A stretch of DNA of 56,784 nt, taken from contig NZ_NMQT01000087.1 in assembly GCF_002234405.1 (NCBI RefSeq), forward strand, positions 1 through 56,784. Direction: 5' to 3'. The notes beneath the pieces were generated by a model. That model ran no database searches. It saw nothing but the letters and a program-made list of their open reading frames with translations, and was not told the origin of the DNA. Source of the stretch: Amycolatopsis thailandensis. Lineage in GTDB: Bacteria > Actinomycetota > Actinomycetes > Mycobacteriales > Pseudonocardiaceae. This document shows, piece after piece, positions 26,246 through 35,378 of this stretch. The position numbers and the translations under genes were made by a program. Positions within the stretch are counted from its first letter, which is position 1; every line of letters begins with the position of its first letter.

Positions 26246-27677
26246 GGACCTCCAGCGCGCTGTGCTGCCGGGCGGCGTCGATCTTGTCGACCGGTCCCGC
26301 CCAGCGCAGGCCGTGCTGATCGAGCGACGTGCGGTTGTTCGCGATCGTCGCGTTCGCTTGGCGGGTCAGGTAAGCGCGGTACGGCCTGCCCGCCAGCGCG
26401 CGGTCCAGCTCGCCGAGGCCGCGGGCGTACGCGCCCTTGAACGACGGCCCGTCGGCGCCGCAGTCGCCGGACTCGCACGGGTCGCGCAGAATCCCGTTCG
26501 AGTGAAGCTGTGAGGTCGTGGTGGAGGCGTCCGCGAGCCGGCGGGCTCGGGTGAGCAGGGCGGCGTCACCGGTCGCGCGGTTCAATTCGACCAGCGCGCC
26601 GAGGACGATGCCCTGGTTGTAACTCCAGACGGCCTGCCCGTTGTTGACGCAGGAGGCGTTCAGCCCGTCGTTGACCAGGTCGCTCCCGTTGATCATGCCG
26701 CTCGCGCGGAACCAGTCCCAGACCTCGCGGGCCCGCGTGAGCTGGACCGTGTCGCCGGGGAGCCGGTTGTGCAGCGACGCGGCGACCTTGACGTACAGCT
26801 CGTTGGTGACGGCGTTCTTGTACGTCTTCGCGGTCGACCACCAGAGGCCGCCGCCGCAGGTCCCGTCGCGGTAGGAGTACATGTAGTCCGCCGCGATGAC
26901 GGCGGTGTCGAGGTAGCGGCGGTCCTTGGTCAGGTCGTAGGCGCGGATCCAGGCCAGCGCCCACCAGCCGGTGTCGTCGATGTATTCGTTGGTGAAGTTG
27001 TTCCCGCGGTTGCGGTCGAAGGTGTTGCCGATGGCGTAGTGGTAGTTCCGCGAGCCGGTTCGGGTGCTGTAGTCGAGGATCGCGGTGAGCGCGTTGGCCG
27101 AGTTCCACCAGCCCGTGGTCTGCCAGAGGCCGGTGCCGTTGTCGTAGAACTGCATGAGCGCGGTGGCGGCGGCTTCGGCGCGGTCGTTCGCGGCGACCGT
27201 GGTGCGGAACCACGGCGTACAGGCGATTTCCGGCCGGTTGCCCGCCTTCCCGCAGGCTCGCAGGGCGCCGAAGCGGTGGGCGCCGGGATCGTCCACGTTG
27301 TACATGAGGGTTCGCCAGCCGCGTTGTCCGGCGGGGATCTTCGTGTCGCCGATGCGGCTGTCGCCGGACCAGGTGCGGCCGCCGTCGAAGGAGCGGTCGA
27401 GCCAGAGCTCGTCGCCGGGGTCGCCGTCGGCGATGCTGCCCCAGCCCATGTCGTCGCCGTCGGACAGGTGCAGCGTGATGCCGCGGCCCCAGACCGTCGC
27501 CGTACTGGATCTTCTGTCGCCGACGGCCAGCGCGGGATCGCGGCTGTCGCAGTACTTGGCGCAGATCGTCGCCGAGACGGTGGGTTCGGGAGTGGTGGTG
27601 GCCGGCGTGAGAGCGAATGTCAACGTTGTCACAAGCAGGGAAGCGATCCACATGGATCCGAGTGTGAGGGCGACCAC
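26229..27677 (-). CDS. Secreted glycoside hydrolase family 76 (alpha-1,6-mannanase type)
   Basis: 482 aa with an N-terminal signal peptide. The GH76 catalytic Asp pair is in NEYIDDTGWWALAW; QTTGWWNSANALTAILDY and CGGGLWWSTAKTYKNAVTNELYVKVAASLH are also typical. An extra N-terminal region of about 130 residues precedes the barrel. An ATG at 27653 (MWIASLLVT) is an alternative start; neither has a strong ribosome site. Likely cleaves alpha-1,6-mannan of fungal or actinobacterial walls. It ends overlapping the cyclase-like gene by 17 bases. Confidence 0.88.
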   Translation of the reverse strand: MVALTLGSMWIASLLVTTLTFALTPATTTPEPTVSATICAKYCDSRDPALAVGDRRSSTATVWGRGITLHLSDGDDMGWGSIADGDPGDELWLDRSFDGGRTWSGDSRIGDTKIPAGQRGWRTLMYNVDDPGAHRFGALRACGKAGNRPEIACTPWFRTTVAANDRAEAAATALMQFYDNGTGLWQTTGWWNSANALTAILDYSTRTGSRNYHYAIGNTFDRNRGNNFTNEYIDDTGWWALAWIRAYDLTKDRRYLDTAVIAADYMYSYRDGTCGGGLWWSTAKTYKNAVTNELYVKVAASLHNRLPGDTVQLTRAREVWDWFRASGMINGSDLVNDGLNASCVNNGQAVWSYNQGIVLGALVELNRATGDAALLTRARRLADASTTTSQLHSNGILRDPCESGDCGADGPSFKGAYARGLGELDRALAGRPYRAYLTRQANATIANNRTSLDQHGLRWAGPVDKIDAARQHSALEVLTAAL

Positions 27678-27788
27678 TTTCCGGGCCGATCAAGTCACCC
27701 TTTCGGCCTGCGTCGATGGTCTGGAATACTTCTTGCGCGCGTGAGGTTGAACGCTCAAGCAACAACAACCCGGCTTAGGGAGCAGGTC

Positions 27789-28883
27789 ATGCAGTTCGGA
27801 ATCTTCACGGTGGGCGATGTGACGACCGACCCGACCACCGGGGAGGCGCCCAGCGAGTACGAGCGGATCAAGGCGATGGTGCGGATCGCGCTCAAGGCCG
27901 AAGAGGTCGGCCTCGACGTCTTCGCGACCGGCGAGCACCACAACCCGCCCTTCGTGCCTTCGTCGCCGACGACGATGCTCGGCTACATCGCCGCGCGGAC
28001 GTCGAAACTCATCCTTTCCACCTCGACCACGCTGATCACCACGAACGACCCGGTGAAGATCGCCGAGGACTTCGCGATGCTGCAGCACCTCGCCGACGGC
28101 CGCGTAGACCTGATGATGGGCCGCGGCAACACCGGCCCGGTGTACCCGTGGTTCGGGCAGGACATCCGCCAGGGAATCCCCCTCGCGATCGAGAACTACC
28201 ACCTGCTGCACCGGTTGTGGCGCGAGGACGTGGTCAGCTGGTCCGGCAAGTTCCGGACGCCGCTGCAGGAGTTCACCTCGACCCCGCGGCCGCTCGACGG
28301 TGTCCCGCCGTTCGTCTGGCACGGTTCGATCCGCAGCCCGGAGATCGCGGAACAGGCCGCCTACTACGGCGACGGGTTCTTCGCGAACCACATCTTCTGG
28401 CCGAAGGAGCACTTCCAGTCGCTCATCAACCTGTACCGCGAGCGGTACGAGCACTACGGGCACGGCAAGGCGGACCAGGCGATCGTCGGACTCGGCGGCC
28501 AGGTCTTCCTGCGGCCGAAGTCGCAGGACGCGGTGCGGGAATTCCGGCCGTACTTCGACAACGCGCCAGTGTACGGGCACGGGCCGTCGCTGGAGGAGTT
28601 CACCGAGCAGACGCCGCTGACCGTCGGCAGCCCGCAAGAGGTCATCGACAAGACGCTGAGCTTCCGCGAGCACTTCGGCGACTACCAGCGTCAGCTGTTC
28701 CTGATGGACCACGCCGGGCTGCCACTGAAGACCGTGCTGGAACAGCTCGACCTGCTGGGCGAGCACGTGATCCCGGTGCTGCGTAAGGAACTTGACGCGC
28801 TTCGCCCGGCGCACGTGCCTGAGGCTCCTACGCACGCTTCGCTTCTTTCGGCGGCTTCTGTGTCTTCGGAGGTGACGGTATGA
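27789..28883 (+). CDS. LLM-class flavin-dependent monooxygenase (CE1758-like)
   Basis: 364 aa. Luciferase-like TIM barrel: GLDVFATGEHHNPPFVPSSP, LADGRVDLMMGRGN and WHGSIRSPEIAEQAAYYGDGFF. The next gene starts at its stop (ATGA) and encodes an NADPH:FMN reductase of the CE1759 type, the known pairing of a two-component flavin monooxygenase. The start ATG follows AGGGAGCAGG. Substrate unknown; the C-terminal tail of about 25 residues (APTHASLLSAASVSS) is low complexity. Confidence 0.9.
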   Translation: MQFGIFTVGDVTTDPTTGEAPSEYERIKAMVRIALKAEEVGLDVFATGEHHNPPFVPSSPTTMLGYIAARTSKLILSTSTTLITTNDPVKIAEDFAMLQHLADGRVDLMMGRGNTGPVYPWFGQDIRQGIPLAIENYHLLHRLWREDVVSWSGKFRTPLQEFTSTPRPLDGVPPFVWHGSIRSPEIAEQAAYYGDGFFANHIFWPKEHFQSLINLYRERYEHYGHGKADQAIVGLGGQVFLRPKSQDAVREFRPYFDNAPVYGHGPSLEEFTEQTPLTVGSPQEVIDKTLSFREHFGDYQRQLFLMDHAGLPLKTVLEQLDLLGEHVIPVLRKELDALRPAHVPEAPTHASLLSAASVSSEVTV

Positions 28884-29461
28884 CGACGATCGCTGTCGTG
28901 ACCGCGGGGTTGAGCCAGCCGTCTTCGACGCGGCTGCTCGCCGACAAACTCGCCGCGGCGGTTTCTTCCGCGCTGCCGGACGTGAAGATCGAGGTGGTCG
29001 AACTCCGCGACCTGGCCATCGACGTCACGAAGAACATGCTGACCGGGTTTCCTTCCCCGGCGCTGCGCGCGGCCATCGACACGGTGACCGCCGCGGACGG
29101 CCTGATCGCCGTGACACCGGTGTTCACCGCGTCGTACAGCGGGCTGTTCAAGTCGTTCTTCGACGTGCTGGACCAGAAGGCGCTCGACGGGAAGCCGGTG
29201 CTGATCGGCGCCACGGGCGGCACCGAACGGCACTCGCTGGTGCTCGACTTCGCGCTGCGCCCGCTCTTCGCCTACCTTCGCGCGGAGCCTGTCGCGACGG
29301 CGGTGTACGCCGCTTCGTCGGACTGGGCTTCTCCGGGGGATCTCGATACGCGGGCTTCGCGGGCGGGACGGGAGTTCGCCGCGCGGCTGTCGTCTTCGCC
29401 GGTCGCGCCGGTGAGCAGCGGGTTCGTGCCGTTCGAGCAGCTGCTGACCGGCGGGGAGTGA
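28880..29461 (+). CDS. NAD(P)H-dependent FMN reductase (CE1759-like)
   Basis: 193 aa flavodoxin-like fold: VVTAGLSQPSSTRLLADKLAAA binds FMN phosphate; TPVFTASYSGLFKSFFDVL and ATGGTERHSLVLDFALRPLFAYL are the family segments. It supplies reduced FMN to the LLM monooxygenase, with which it overlaps by 4 bases. The last base of its TGA is the first base of a 17-bp AGCAAGGGACCTTTGCT element. Confidence 0.9.
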   Translation: MTTIAVVTAGLSQPSSTRLLADKLAAAVSSALPDVKIEVVELRDLAIDVTKNMLTGFPSPALRAAIDTVTAADGLIAVTPVFTASYSGLFKSFFDVLDQKALDGKPVLIGATGGTERHSLVLDFALRPLFAYLRAEPVATAVYAASSDWASPGDLDTRASRAGREFAARLSSSPVAPVSSGFVPFEQLLTGGE

Positions 29462-29538
29462 GCAAGGGACCTTTGCTATCACTTGCCTAGGGGTGCGCGG
29501 TGAAGGCGGGGGAAGGCCGTTGCTTGGCGCTCACTGAT

Positions 29539-29593
29539 GTCATGAGGGGTCCCCTTGGGACGAAATTCGTCTCAAGGGGACCCCTCATGACAC
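29539..29593. terminator. 27-base-arm hairpin between convergent genes
   Basis: Arms 29539-29565 and 29567-29593 pair with one G.T mismatch and almost no loop. It lies between the FMN reductase (+) and the YCII-domain gene (-), which end on either side, and so acts for both strands. Confidence 0.75.
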
Positions 29594-29612
29594 GACGTGC
29601 GGATCGGGGGCT

Positions 29613-29954
29613 TCAGGGGGTCGGCCAGATCGGCCGGATCTCGATGGTCGCGAACTTCGTGACCGGATGCTTCGCCGCGACCTCGATCGCCTCGTCGAGA
29701 TCGGCGCAGTCGATCAAGTCGTAGCCGAGGATCTGTTCCTTCGTCTCCGCGAACGGCCCGTCCGAGACGAGCAGGTCGCCGTCGCGGTGGCGCACGGTGG
29801 TCGCGGTGGCCGCCGACCGGAGCCTGCTGCCGGACAGCCGCACCCCGCGAGCGGTCATCTCGTCGACCCAGGCCTGCGTCTTCTCGTCGAGCGGGACGTC
29901 GCTGTCGTCCGCGCCGGGGTAAGGGGTCCCGCAGATCAGCAACAGGTAGCGCAT
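29613..29954 (-). CDS. YCII-domain (DGPF) protein
   Basis: 113 aa ferredoxin-like fold: MRYLLLICG..., central DGPFAETKEQILGYDLIDC and a C-terminal EIRPIW. The ATG at 29954 has GGAGG upstream; the longer open frame to 30455 is a shadow. YCII proteins are dimeric, with a proposed His/Asp active site, and often accompany sigma factors, absent here. Monocistronic; function unknown. Confidence 0.85.
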   Translation of the reverse strand: MRYLLLICGTPYPGADDSDVPLDEKTQAWVDEMTARGVRLSGSRLRSAATATTVRHRDGDLLVSDGPFAETKEQILGYDLIDCADLDEAIEVAAKHPVTKFATIEIRPIWPTP

Positions 29955-30108
29955 CAGTCCTCCATCGGCTCGGCTTCTTCGCCTGCGTTCCACCCAACGA
30001 CGAACGACTTCCCCGGGAACCGACAGGCCCCGCGAAGAGTTTTCAGATCGGGCGAGACCAGCGCGTTCCCGGCACAATCGGGCAGAGGAACGACGGCGAG
30101 GAGTAGAC

Positions 30109-30522
30109 GTGGGCATCGGAAAACCCGTGAAGCAGGTCCTGATCCTCATCGCGGGCGTCATCCTCCTGCTGGTCGGCATCGCGCTCCTCGTGCTGCCCGG
30201 GCCGGGTCTGCTGCTGGTGCTCGCGGGGCTGCTCGTGCTGGCTTCGGAGTTCCCGGCGGTGGAGAAATACGTCGACCCCATCCGCGACAGGGCGATGAAG
30301 GCGGCCGAGGACAGCGTTTCGTCTCCGCTGCGGATCGCGGGTTCCGTGCTGGCCGGGCTGTGCCTGCTCGCCGCGGGCGTCGTCTGGGGTCTCGTGCCCG
30401 GGCTGCCGCTCGCCGGCTGGAGCACCGGTTCGAGCCTGATCCTGTCCGGGCTCATCCTGTTCGCTCTGCTGATCTGGAGCTACAAGCGAGTGCAGGCCAA
30501 GAGGGCCGCGAACGCCGAATAA
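30109..30522 (+). CDS. TIGR02611/PGPGW-type transmembrane protein
   Basis: 137 aa. The signature VLPGPGLLLVLAGLLVLASEFPAVEKYVDPIRDRAMKA places it in the PGPGW transmembrane family. Three to four membrane helices, with a basic C-terminus (YKRVQAKRAANAE). GTG start after GAGGAG. Function unknown. It precedes a TetR gene by 20 bases but no functional link is evident. Confidence 0.8.
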   Translation: MGIGKPVKQVLILIAGVILLLVGIALLVLPGPGLLLVLAGLLVLASEFPAVEKYVDPIRDRAMKAAEDSVSSPLRIAGSVLAGLCLLAAGVVWGLVPGLPLAGWSTGSSLILSGLILFALLIWSYKRVQAKRAANAE

Positions 30523-30542
30523 CAGCCGGGTGGTCTGGTACC

Positions 30543-31217
30543 GTGCGGCGCGTGTCCCCCGACTTCCAGCGCGCCAGGCGGCCGGAACAGGTGGAAGCCC
30601 GGCGCACGGCGATCCTCGGGGTGGCGCGCGAACTCCTGGCCGAGCGGCCCGTCTCCCGGATCAGCCTGCGGGAACTGAGTGACCGCGTCGGCCTGGCGAA
30701 GTCGAACGTGCTGCGGTACTTCGACAGCCGCGAGGCGATTTTCCTGGAAGTCCTCGACTCGGTCTGGGTCGCGTGGCTCGACGAGCTCGAAGCCGAGCTG
30801 GACGCGCTCGGGGACCTTGATCACGAACGCGTCGCCGCCGTCATCGCGACGTCGATCTCGCGGCAGCGCCTGCTCTGCGAGCTGATCAGCACGATGGCCG
30901 CCGTGCTCGAACGCAACATCTCCGTGGAGACCGCCCGGACCTTCAAGACCCGGGCGGCCGAACGGACCGAACGGCTCGCCGAGGTCGTCCGCGCCCAGGT
31001 CCCGTTGGGCGCCGAAGCGGCCGGGCACTTCGCGAAGGCCGTCTTCATCCTCGTCGCGGGGCTGTGGCCTTACGCGAACCCGGGGGAGGCCGTGGCGACG
31101 GTCCTGGCCGAACGGGGAGCGCCCGCCGGCCGCGAGATGTTCGTCGACGGGCTGACCGAGGGACTGGCGAACCAGCTGGTCGGCCTCGCTGTTCGCGCAG
31201 GTCAGAGCCTCGGGTGA
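30543..31217 (+). CDS. TetR/AcrR-family transcriptional regulator
   Basis: 224 aa. N-terminal helix-turn-helix (RRTAILGVARELL, ISLRELSDRVGLAKSNVLRYFDSREAIFLEVL) and a TetR ligand-binding region. GTG codons at 30543 and 30552 are both possible; neither has a clear ribosome site, suggesting a leaderless or short-leader message. The stop is followed at once by a 17-bp element (31219-31235). The aldo/keto reductase gene begins 90 bases later and is a plausible target. Confidence 0.88.
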   Translation: MRRVSPDFQRARRPEQVEARRTAILGVARELLAERPVSRISLRELSDRVGLAKSNVLRYFDSREAIFLEVLDSVWVAWLDELEAELDALGDLDHERVAAVIATSISRQRLLCELISTMAAVLERNISVETARTFKTRAAERTERLAEVVRAQVPLGAEAAGHFAKAVFILVAGLWPYANPGEAVATVLAERGAPAGREMFVDGLTEGLANQLVGLAVRAGQSLG

Positions 31218-31306
31218 CAGCAAAGGTCCCTTGCTCCCTTCCCGCACGAGCCGGACCGGCCGGAGCTGCTTAAGGTGAGCGGAACCCACTCGTACAAGGA
31301 GCGATC

Positions 31307-32164
31307 ATGAGCCCAGGCGGCACCCACACCCTCGGCGATCTCACCGTGAGCCGGATGGGCTACGGCGCCATGCGGCTGTCCGGCCCCGGCATCTGGGGCC
31401 CGCCGGACGATCGCGACGCCGCGATCGCCGTCCTCCGCGAGGCCGTCGAGCTGGGCGTGACCCACATCGACACCAGCGACTTCTACGGCCCGCACACGAC
31501 CAACGAGCTCATCCGCGAGGCACTGCACCCGTACGCGGACAGCCTGCACCTCGTCACGAAGGTCGGCGCGAAGCGGACTCCGGACAAGGGCTGGCCCGCG
31601 GCGCTCTCGCGTGAGGAGCTGACCTCCGCGGTCCACGACAACCTCCGCAACCTCGGCCTCGACGTGCTCGACGTCGTCAACCTGCGGCTCGCGGGGGAGC
31701 ACGGGGTCTTCCCGATCCCGGTCTCGATCACGGAGCCGTTCGAGGTCCTCGCCGAGCTCCAGCAGCAGGGCTTGATCCGGCATCTCGGTCTCAGCCACGT
31801 TTCGGCGGAGCAGGTCAAGGAAGCCCGCTCGATCGCGCCGGTCGTCTGTGTGCAGAACGAGTACAACGTGGCGAACCGTGCCAACGACGGTCTTCTCGAC
31901 GCGCTCGCGGCCATCAACATCCCGTTCGTGCCGTACTTCCCGCTCGGCGGGTTCACGCCGTTGCAGTCCGGTGTGCTCGACGACTGCGCCCGCCGGGTCG
32001 ACGCGACGCCGATGCAGGTCGCGCTCGCGTGGCTGCTCCGGCGGTCGCCGAACATCCTGCTGATCCCGGGCACGTCGTCGGTGTCGCACCTGCGTGAGAA
32101 CGTCGCCGCCGCGGACCTGGAACTGCCCGCGGACGTCGTCGCGGACCTCGACGCCCTCGCCTAG
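31307..32164 (+). CDS. Aldo/keto reductase
   Basis: 285 aa (beta/alpha)8 barrel. Catalytic Asp and Tyr in HIDTSDFYGPH, Lys in LVTKVGAK; the position of the usual catalytic His (D-x-x-x-x-H) reads DVVNLRL, so that His is missing. The NADPH-binding end LLIPGTSSVSHLRENV is intact. ATG after AAGGAG. Reduces an unknown aldehyde or ketone. Confidence 0.9.
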   Translation: MSPGGTHTLGDLTVSRMGYGAMRLSGPGIWGPPDDRDAAIAVLREAVELGVTHIDTSDFYGPHTTNELIREALHPYADSLHLVTKVGAKRTPDKGWPAALSREELTSAVHDNLRNLGLDVLDVVNLRLAGEHGVFPIPVSITEPFEVLAELQQQGLIRHLGLSHVSAEQVKEARSIAPVVCVQNEYNVANRANDGLLDALAAINIPFVPYFPLGGFTPLQSGVLDDCARRVDATPMQVALAWLLRRSPNILLIPGTSSVSHLRENVAAADLELPADVVADLDALA

Positions 32165-32551
32165 CGGTCCGTGAAGGCCTGAGGGTCAGGGCCCCGGCGA
32201 AGTCGCCTCTCCGCTGGTCAGGGAGGTTGTGAAAGCCACTTTCGCAACGTTGAAGGTTGCGAAAGTGGCTTTCGCGACATGGCGCACCCCGACACCGCAC
32301 CCCTCGAGCCTTTCGGGCCACCTGGCCGTGACCGGTCCGGTCACGCGGGACTGTGTGGATTTCTGCGCGTCCAACGCACCAAAATCCACACAGTCGGTGC
32401 CCGAGGTCTGGTGCCACGCGGAGTCACTGGCCCGTTCCGCGGACACGCCACATTGCCCCTCAAGAGAACCCGAAACGCCACTCACGACCCGCTTACGCGA
32501 CTTTGTCGGGACCCTGACCTTGAGGGTCCCTCAAGGAGGCCTTCACGGACT
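32165..32551. repeat. Repeat-filled spacer; second MITE-like locus
   Basis: No gene. It holds a left end related to the 13162-13210 terminal repeat but shortened (32168-32206), a hairpin at 32226-32277 nearly identical to that at 13231-13283, an inverted repeat with 14-bp arms at 32349-32362 and 32382-32395 (the 147-193 element in reverse), and a right end at 32503-32545 with a small GGGACCCT/AGGGTCCC hairpin. The flanking genes converge here. Confidence 0.75.
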
Positions 32552-33376
32552 TCAGAGGACATCCCGGCGCCGCAGCAGCCAGCCGCCGAGGGCGGCGAAG
32601 ACCACCAGGTACGCGGCCACCACCAGCGTCGCCTGGGAGACGCCGACCAGTTCCCCGATCCCCGGCGTCCCACTCGAAGCGCCGAGCGACGCGGCCAGTG
32701 AACCGGCGTTGGCCCCCGGAAGCGCCCGCTGCAGCGTGTCGACCCAGGAGAGCAGCGGGGCCGCGACCCCGAACAGCAGGTTCTGCACCACCAGCAGCCA
32801 CACCAGGCCGAGCCCGATCGGCAGCGCCACCCCGCGCATCGCGATGGCGAGCACCGCGCCGAACGCCGCCCAGGTCATCGCGATCAGCCAGCCCGCGCCG
32901 ATTCCCGTCAGCAGCGAGCCGATCGTGGGCCAGTTCATCGGCTCGCCCTCGGAGGAGGCGATGACCGCGCTCGTGACCGCGCCGGTCGCGAAGCTCGTCA
33001 ACACGACCGTCAGGGTCGCGGCAGCCAGCGCGAACAACTTTCCACTGTAGACAGTCAGCCGCGAGGGACCTTGTGTCAGCACGGTCTTCCACGTGCTCCA
33101 GCCGTATTCGGTGCCGACGGCCAGCACCCCGATCACGAGCATGATCGCCCCGAGGAACACCGGCAGCCCGCCGATCGAGTTGCCGACCAGGTTCGACGGC
33201 ATGGTCGAGGCCAGTCCGCGATCCGTGCCGGGCGCCCCGCTCGACGACCCCGCCGCGCCCGCGAGCGGCAGCAGGTAGGTGAAGGTCAGGCCGAGCACGA
33301 CCGCGATCCCCAGCATGAACCAGTTCGCCGGACGCCGGACGAGTTTCGCGAGCTCGGCGGTGCAGCTACCCCACAT
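32552..33376 (-). CDS. ABC-2 type transporter permease
   Basis: 274 aa, about six membrane helices, with the N-terminal AELAKLVRRPANWFMLGIAVVLG and VLAVGTEYGWSTWKTVLTQGPSR segments typical of permeases co-encoded with LolD/BcrA-like ATPases. Its start lies 11 bases inside the ATPase gene end, so expression is coupled. Unlike the exporter at 0.3-3.0 kb, no hydrolase is inserted. Substrate unknown. Confidence 0.87.
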   Translation of the reverse strand: MWGSCTAELAKLVRRPANWFMLGIAVVLGLTFTYLLPLAGAAGSSSGAPGTDRGLASTMPSNLVGNSIGGLPVFLGAIMLVIGVLAVGTEYGWSTWKTVLTQGPSRLTVYSGKLFALAAATLTVVLTSFATGAVTSAVIASSEGEPMNWPTIGSLLTGIGAGWLIAMTWAAFGAVLAIAMRGVALPIGLGLVWLLVVQNLLFGVAAPLLSWVDTLQRALPGANAGSLAASLGASSGTPGIGELVGVSQATLVVAAYLVVFAALGGWLLRRRDVL

Positions 33377-34262
33377 GACTTGCCACCTCTCCGGTGAGCT
33401 CGAAGAAGACCTGCTCCAGATCCCGTTCGCGGGCGTGCAGTTCGCGCACCGCGATCCCTTCCGTGACGAGTTCGCGGTTCAGCCACGACGCGCGCTCCGG
33501 ATCGACCGTCAGATCGAGCCCGGTCCCGCTCGCCCGCACGTTCTCCGCGCCGATCCAGCGGCGCACCAGATCGGCGGCGCGCGGGTTCTCGTCGGTCTCG
33601 ATGTGCAGCACCGTGCCGCCGCGGAGTTCGGCCACCGTGTTCTCCGCGACCAGCCTGCCGCGGGAGACGACGCCCACCCGGTCGCAGATCTGCTGGACCT
33701 CGCCCAGCAGATGACTCGACAGCAGCACGGTGCAGCCCTCCGCGCCGAGCCGCCGGATCAGCACGCGCATGTCGGCCATTCCTGCCGGGTCGAGCCCATT
33801 GGTGGGCTCGTCGAGGATCAGCAGCCGCGGATCCTTCAGCAACGCCGCAGCGACCCCCAGCCGCTGCTTCATGCCGAGGGAGTAGGCCGAATACCGGTCC
33901 TTGCCGCGGTCGGCGAGATCGACCATCGCGAGGACTTCGCCGACGCGGAGCGGATCCGTTCCGCTGTAGCGGGCCAGCACCTTGAGGTTCTCCGCGCCGG
34001 ACAGGTAGGGGTAGAACCCGGGTGATTCGATCAGCGCGCCGACTCCGCCGAGATCGCCGGGCGGTTTGCCGAACAGCCGTACGCTGCCCGACGTCGGCCG
34101 GACGAGACCCAGCAGCATCCGCAACGTCGTCGTCTTGCCCGCGCCGTTCGGGCCGAGGAAGCCGTAGATCTCGCCGGGCAGCACGGTCAGCTTCATCCGG
34201 TCGACGGCGAGCTGTTCTCCGTACCGTTTCGTGAGTTCGTCTGTGTCCACGGGAAGGTTCAT
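33366..34262 (-). CDS. ABC transporter ATP-binding protein (BcrA-like)
   Basis: 298 aa. Walker A GPNGAGKTT, signature YSLGMKQRLGVA, Walker B LLILDEPTNGLDP and the switch His in SSHLLGE. The start at 34262 is chosen because the family-typical N-terminus (DELTKRYGEQLAVD) follows it; the frame runs further upstream. Operon of two with the permease. It diverges from the small DUF2269-like gene. Confidence 0.92.
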   Translation of the reverse strand: MNLPVDTDELTKRYGEQLAVDRMKLTVLPGEIYGFLGPNGAGKTTTLRMLLGLVRPTSGSVRLFGKPPGDLGGVGALIESPGFYPYLSGAENLKVLARYSGTDPLRVGEVLAMVDLADRGKDRYSAYSLGMKQRLGVAAALLKDPRLLILDEPTNGLDPAGMADMRVLIRRLGAEGCTVLLSSHLLGEVQQICDRVGVVSRGRLVAENTVAELRGGTVLHIETDENPRAADLVRRWIGAENVRASGTGLDLTVDPERASWLNRELVTEGIAVRELHARERDLEQVFFELTGEVASHVG

Positions 34263-34417
34263 GGTGACGAATGGTGTCTCGCGAGAGGCCTTCGCCACAT
34301 CCGTTCCCAGGCGGCACCACGCGTACGTCAGGGGACGTAGGTGATGGCCGGAATCCTGCGACATCTGTCGAAAACACCGGTACCGGGCACCGGGGAGACG
34401 ATTCTAGGCTCGGTGGC

Positions 34418-34876
34418 GTGTCGAAAGTCCTTTTGATCATCCACGTGCTCGCCGCCGTCATCGCGATCGGTCCGGTCACCGTCGCGGCCAGCATGTTCCC
34501 CGCCGCCGTCAGAAAAGCGTTCGCCGAACCGGGTTCCGGTCTTGCAGTGCCGCGCCTGCTGAACCGGATTTGCCGCGTCTACGCGATTCTCGGGCTGGCG
34601 GTGCCGTTCTTCGGCTTGGCGACGGCGGGGAGTATGCGGGTGTTCGGTGACCTGTGGGTGATCGTGTCGATCGTGCTCACCGCCGCGGCCGCCGGTGTGC
34701 TGGCGCTGCTGGTCCTGCCCGGGCAGAACGCCATCCTCGCGGCGCTGGCCGCCGAGCCGCCGTCGGAGCCGGTCACGGCCGGCCGCGTGGCGATGTACAC
34801 CGGGATGTTCAACCTGCTCTGGGCCGTGGTGACGGTGCTGATGATCGTGCGGCCCGGCTCCACCACCGGCGCGTGA
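34418..34876 (+). CDS. Small integral membrane protein (DUF2269-like)
   Basis: 152 aa, four membrane helices: SKVLLIIHVLAAVIAIGPVTVAASMFPAAV at the start, GRVAMYTGMFNLLWAVVTVLMIV at the end. The GTG at 34418 gives the conserved N-terminus; the open frame upstream is not convincing. Function unknown. Confidence 0.75.
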   Translation: MSKVLLIIHVLAAVIAIGPVTVAASMFPAAVRKAFAEPGSGLAVPRLLNRICRVYAILGLAVPFFGLATAGSMRVFGDLWVIVSIVLTAAAAGVLALLVLPGQNAILAALAAEPPSEPVTAGRVAMYTGMFNLLWAVVTVLMIVRPGSTTGA

Positions 34877-34877
34877 A

Positions 34878-34911
34878 TGGTGGGGACGGTTCAGGGCAAC
34901 CGTCCCCACCA
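34878..34911. terminator. 14-bp stem hairpin between convergent genes
   Basis: Arms 34878-34891 (TGGTGGGGACGGTT) and 34898-34911 pair perfectly around a 6-base loop, two bases after the DUF2269-like stop and 15 bases before the end of the opposing gene. Confidence 0.8.
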
Positions 34912-34925
34912 CTCACGAGGCTTCG

Positions 34926-35378
34926 TCAGGCGTTGAGCAGCTGATTGAAGAACGAGCGGTAGCGGCGCAACGCGATCCGGAGATCCTCGGTGGCCGGTTC
35001 GCCCTGGCTCCACTCGGCTTCCAGTTCCTTCTTGTGGTCCGCGAAGGTCGTGGCCAGGTTCTGGATCACCACGGCGACCAGTTCGTCGGCCTCCCTGACG
35101 GCCCGTTGCGGATCGTCCACAAAGGCCGTCTGGATGCCCTGCCAGCTATCCCGGAACCGGTCGACGTCGACGTTGTCGAACAACGTCTGCGCCTCGTCCT
35201 CACGGTGCTCGGCCGCCGTATCGCCCGCGCGCTCGGGCGCCGCCGCCACCAGGTCTTCGGTGCTCAGCGTGTGGCCCCCGTCAGCGGTCCGTTCCTCGTC
35301 GGGCCGATCCGTCGTCCCCGCGACGTTGTCCGTTGTCCGCGGTTCCGTTTCCTCGGTTCCGAGCGGCCTGCTGTCCAT
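34926..35378 (-). CDS. Protein of unknown function, paralogue of the upstream gene
   Basis: 150 aa from the ATG at 35378, which has AAGGAG at good distance; a GTG at 35399 is less likely. The N-terminal third is acidic and disordered. The C-terminal domain (RDSWQGIQTAFVDDPQRAVREADELV ... ATEDLRIALRRYRSFFNQLL) is clearly related to the C-terminal domain of the neighbour at 35281-35931. Unlike that neighbour it has no membrane helix. The first 98 bases overlap the end of the upstream gene in another frame. Confidence 0.75.
   Translation of the reverse strand: MDSRPLGTEETEPRTTDNVAGTTDRPDEERTADGGHTLSTEDLVAAAPERAGDTAAEHREDEAQTLFDNVDVDRFRDSWQGIQTAFVDDPQRAVREADELVAVVIQNLATTFADHKKELEAEWSQGEPATEDLRIALRRYRSFFNQLLNA

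Noticed and set aside
26769..28883. A 704-codon plus-strand frame giving the monooxygenase a long N-terminal extension.
   Set aside because: The first 340 codons are antisense to the GH76 gene; the family N-terminus MQFGIFTVGD starts at 27789 with a ribosome site.
29667..31217. A 516-codon frame that would extend the TetR protein.
   Set aside because: The extra part is antisense to the YCII gene and overlaps the PGPGW gene in another frame.
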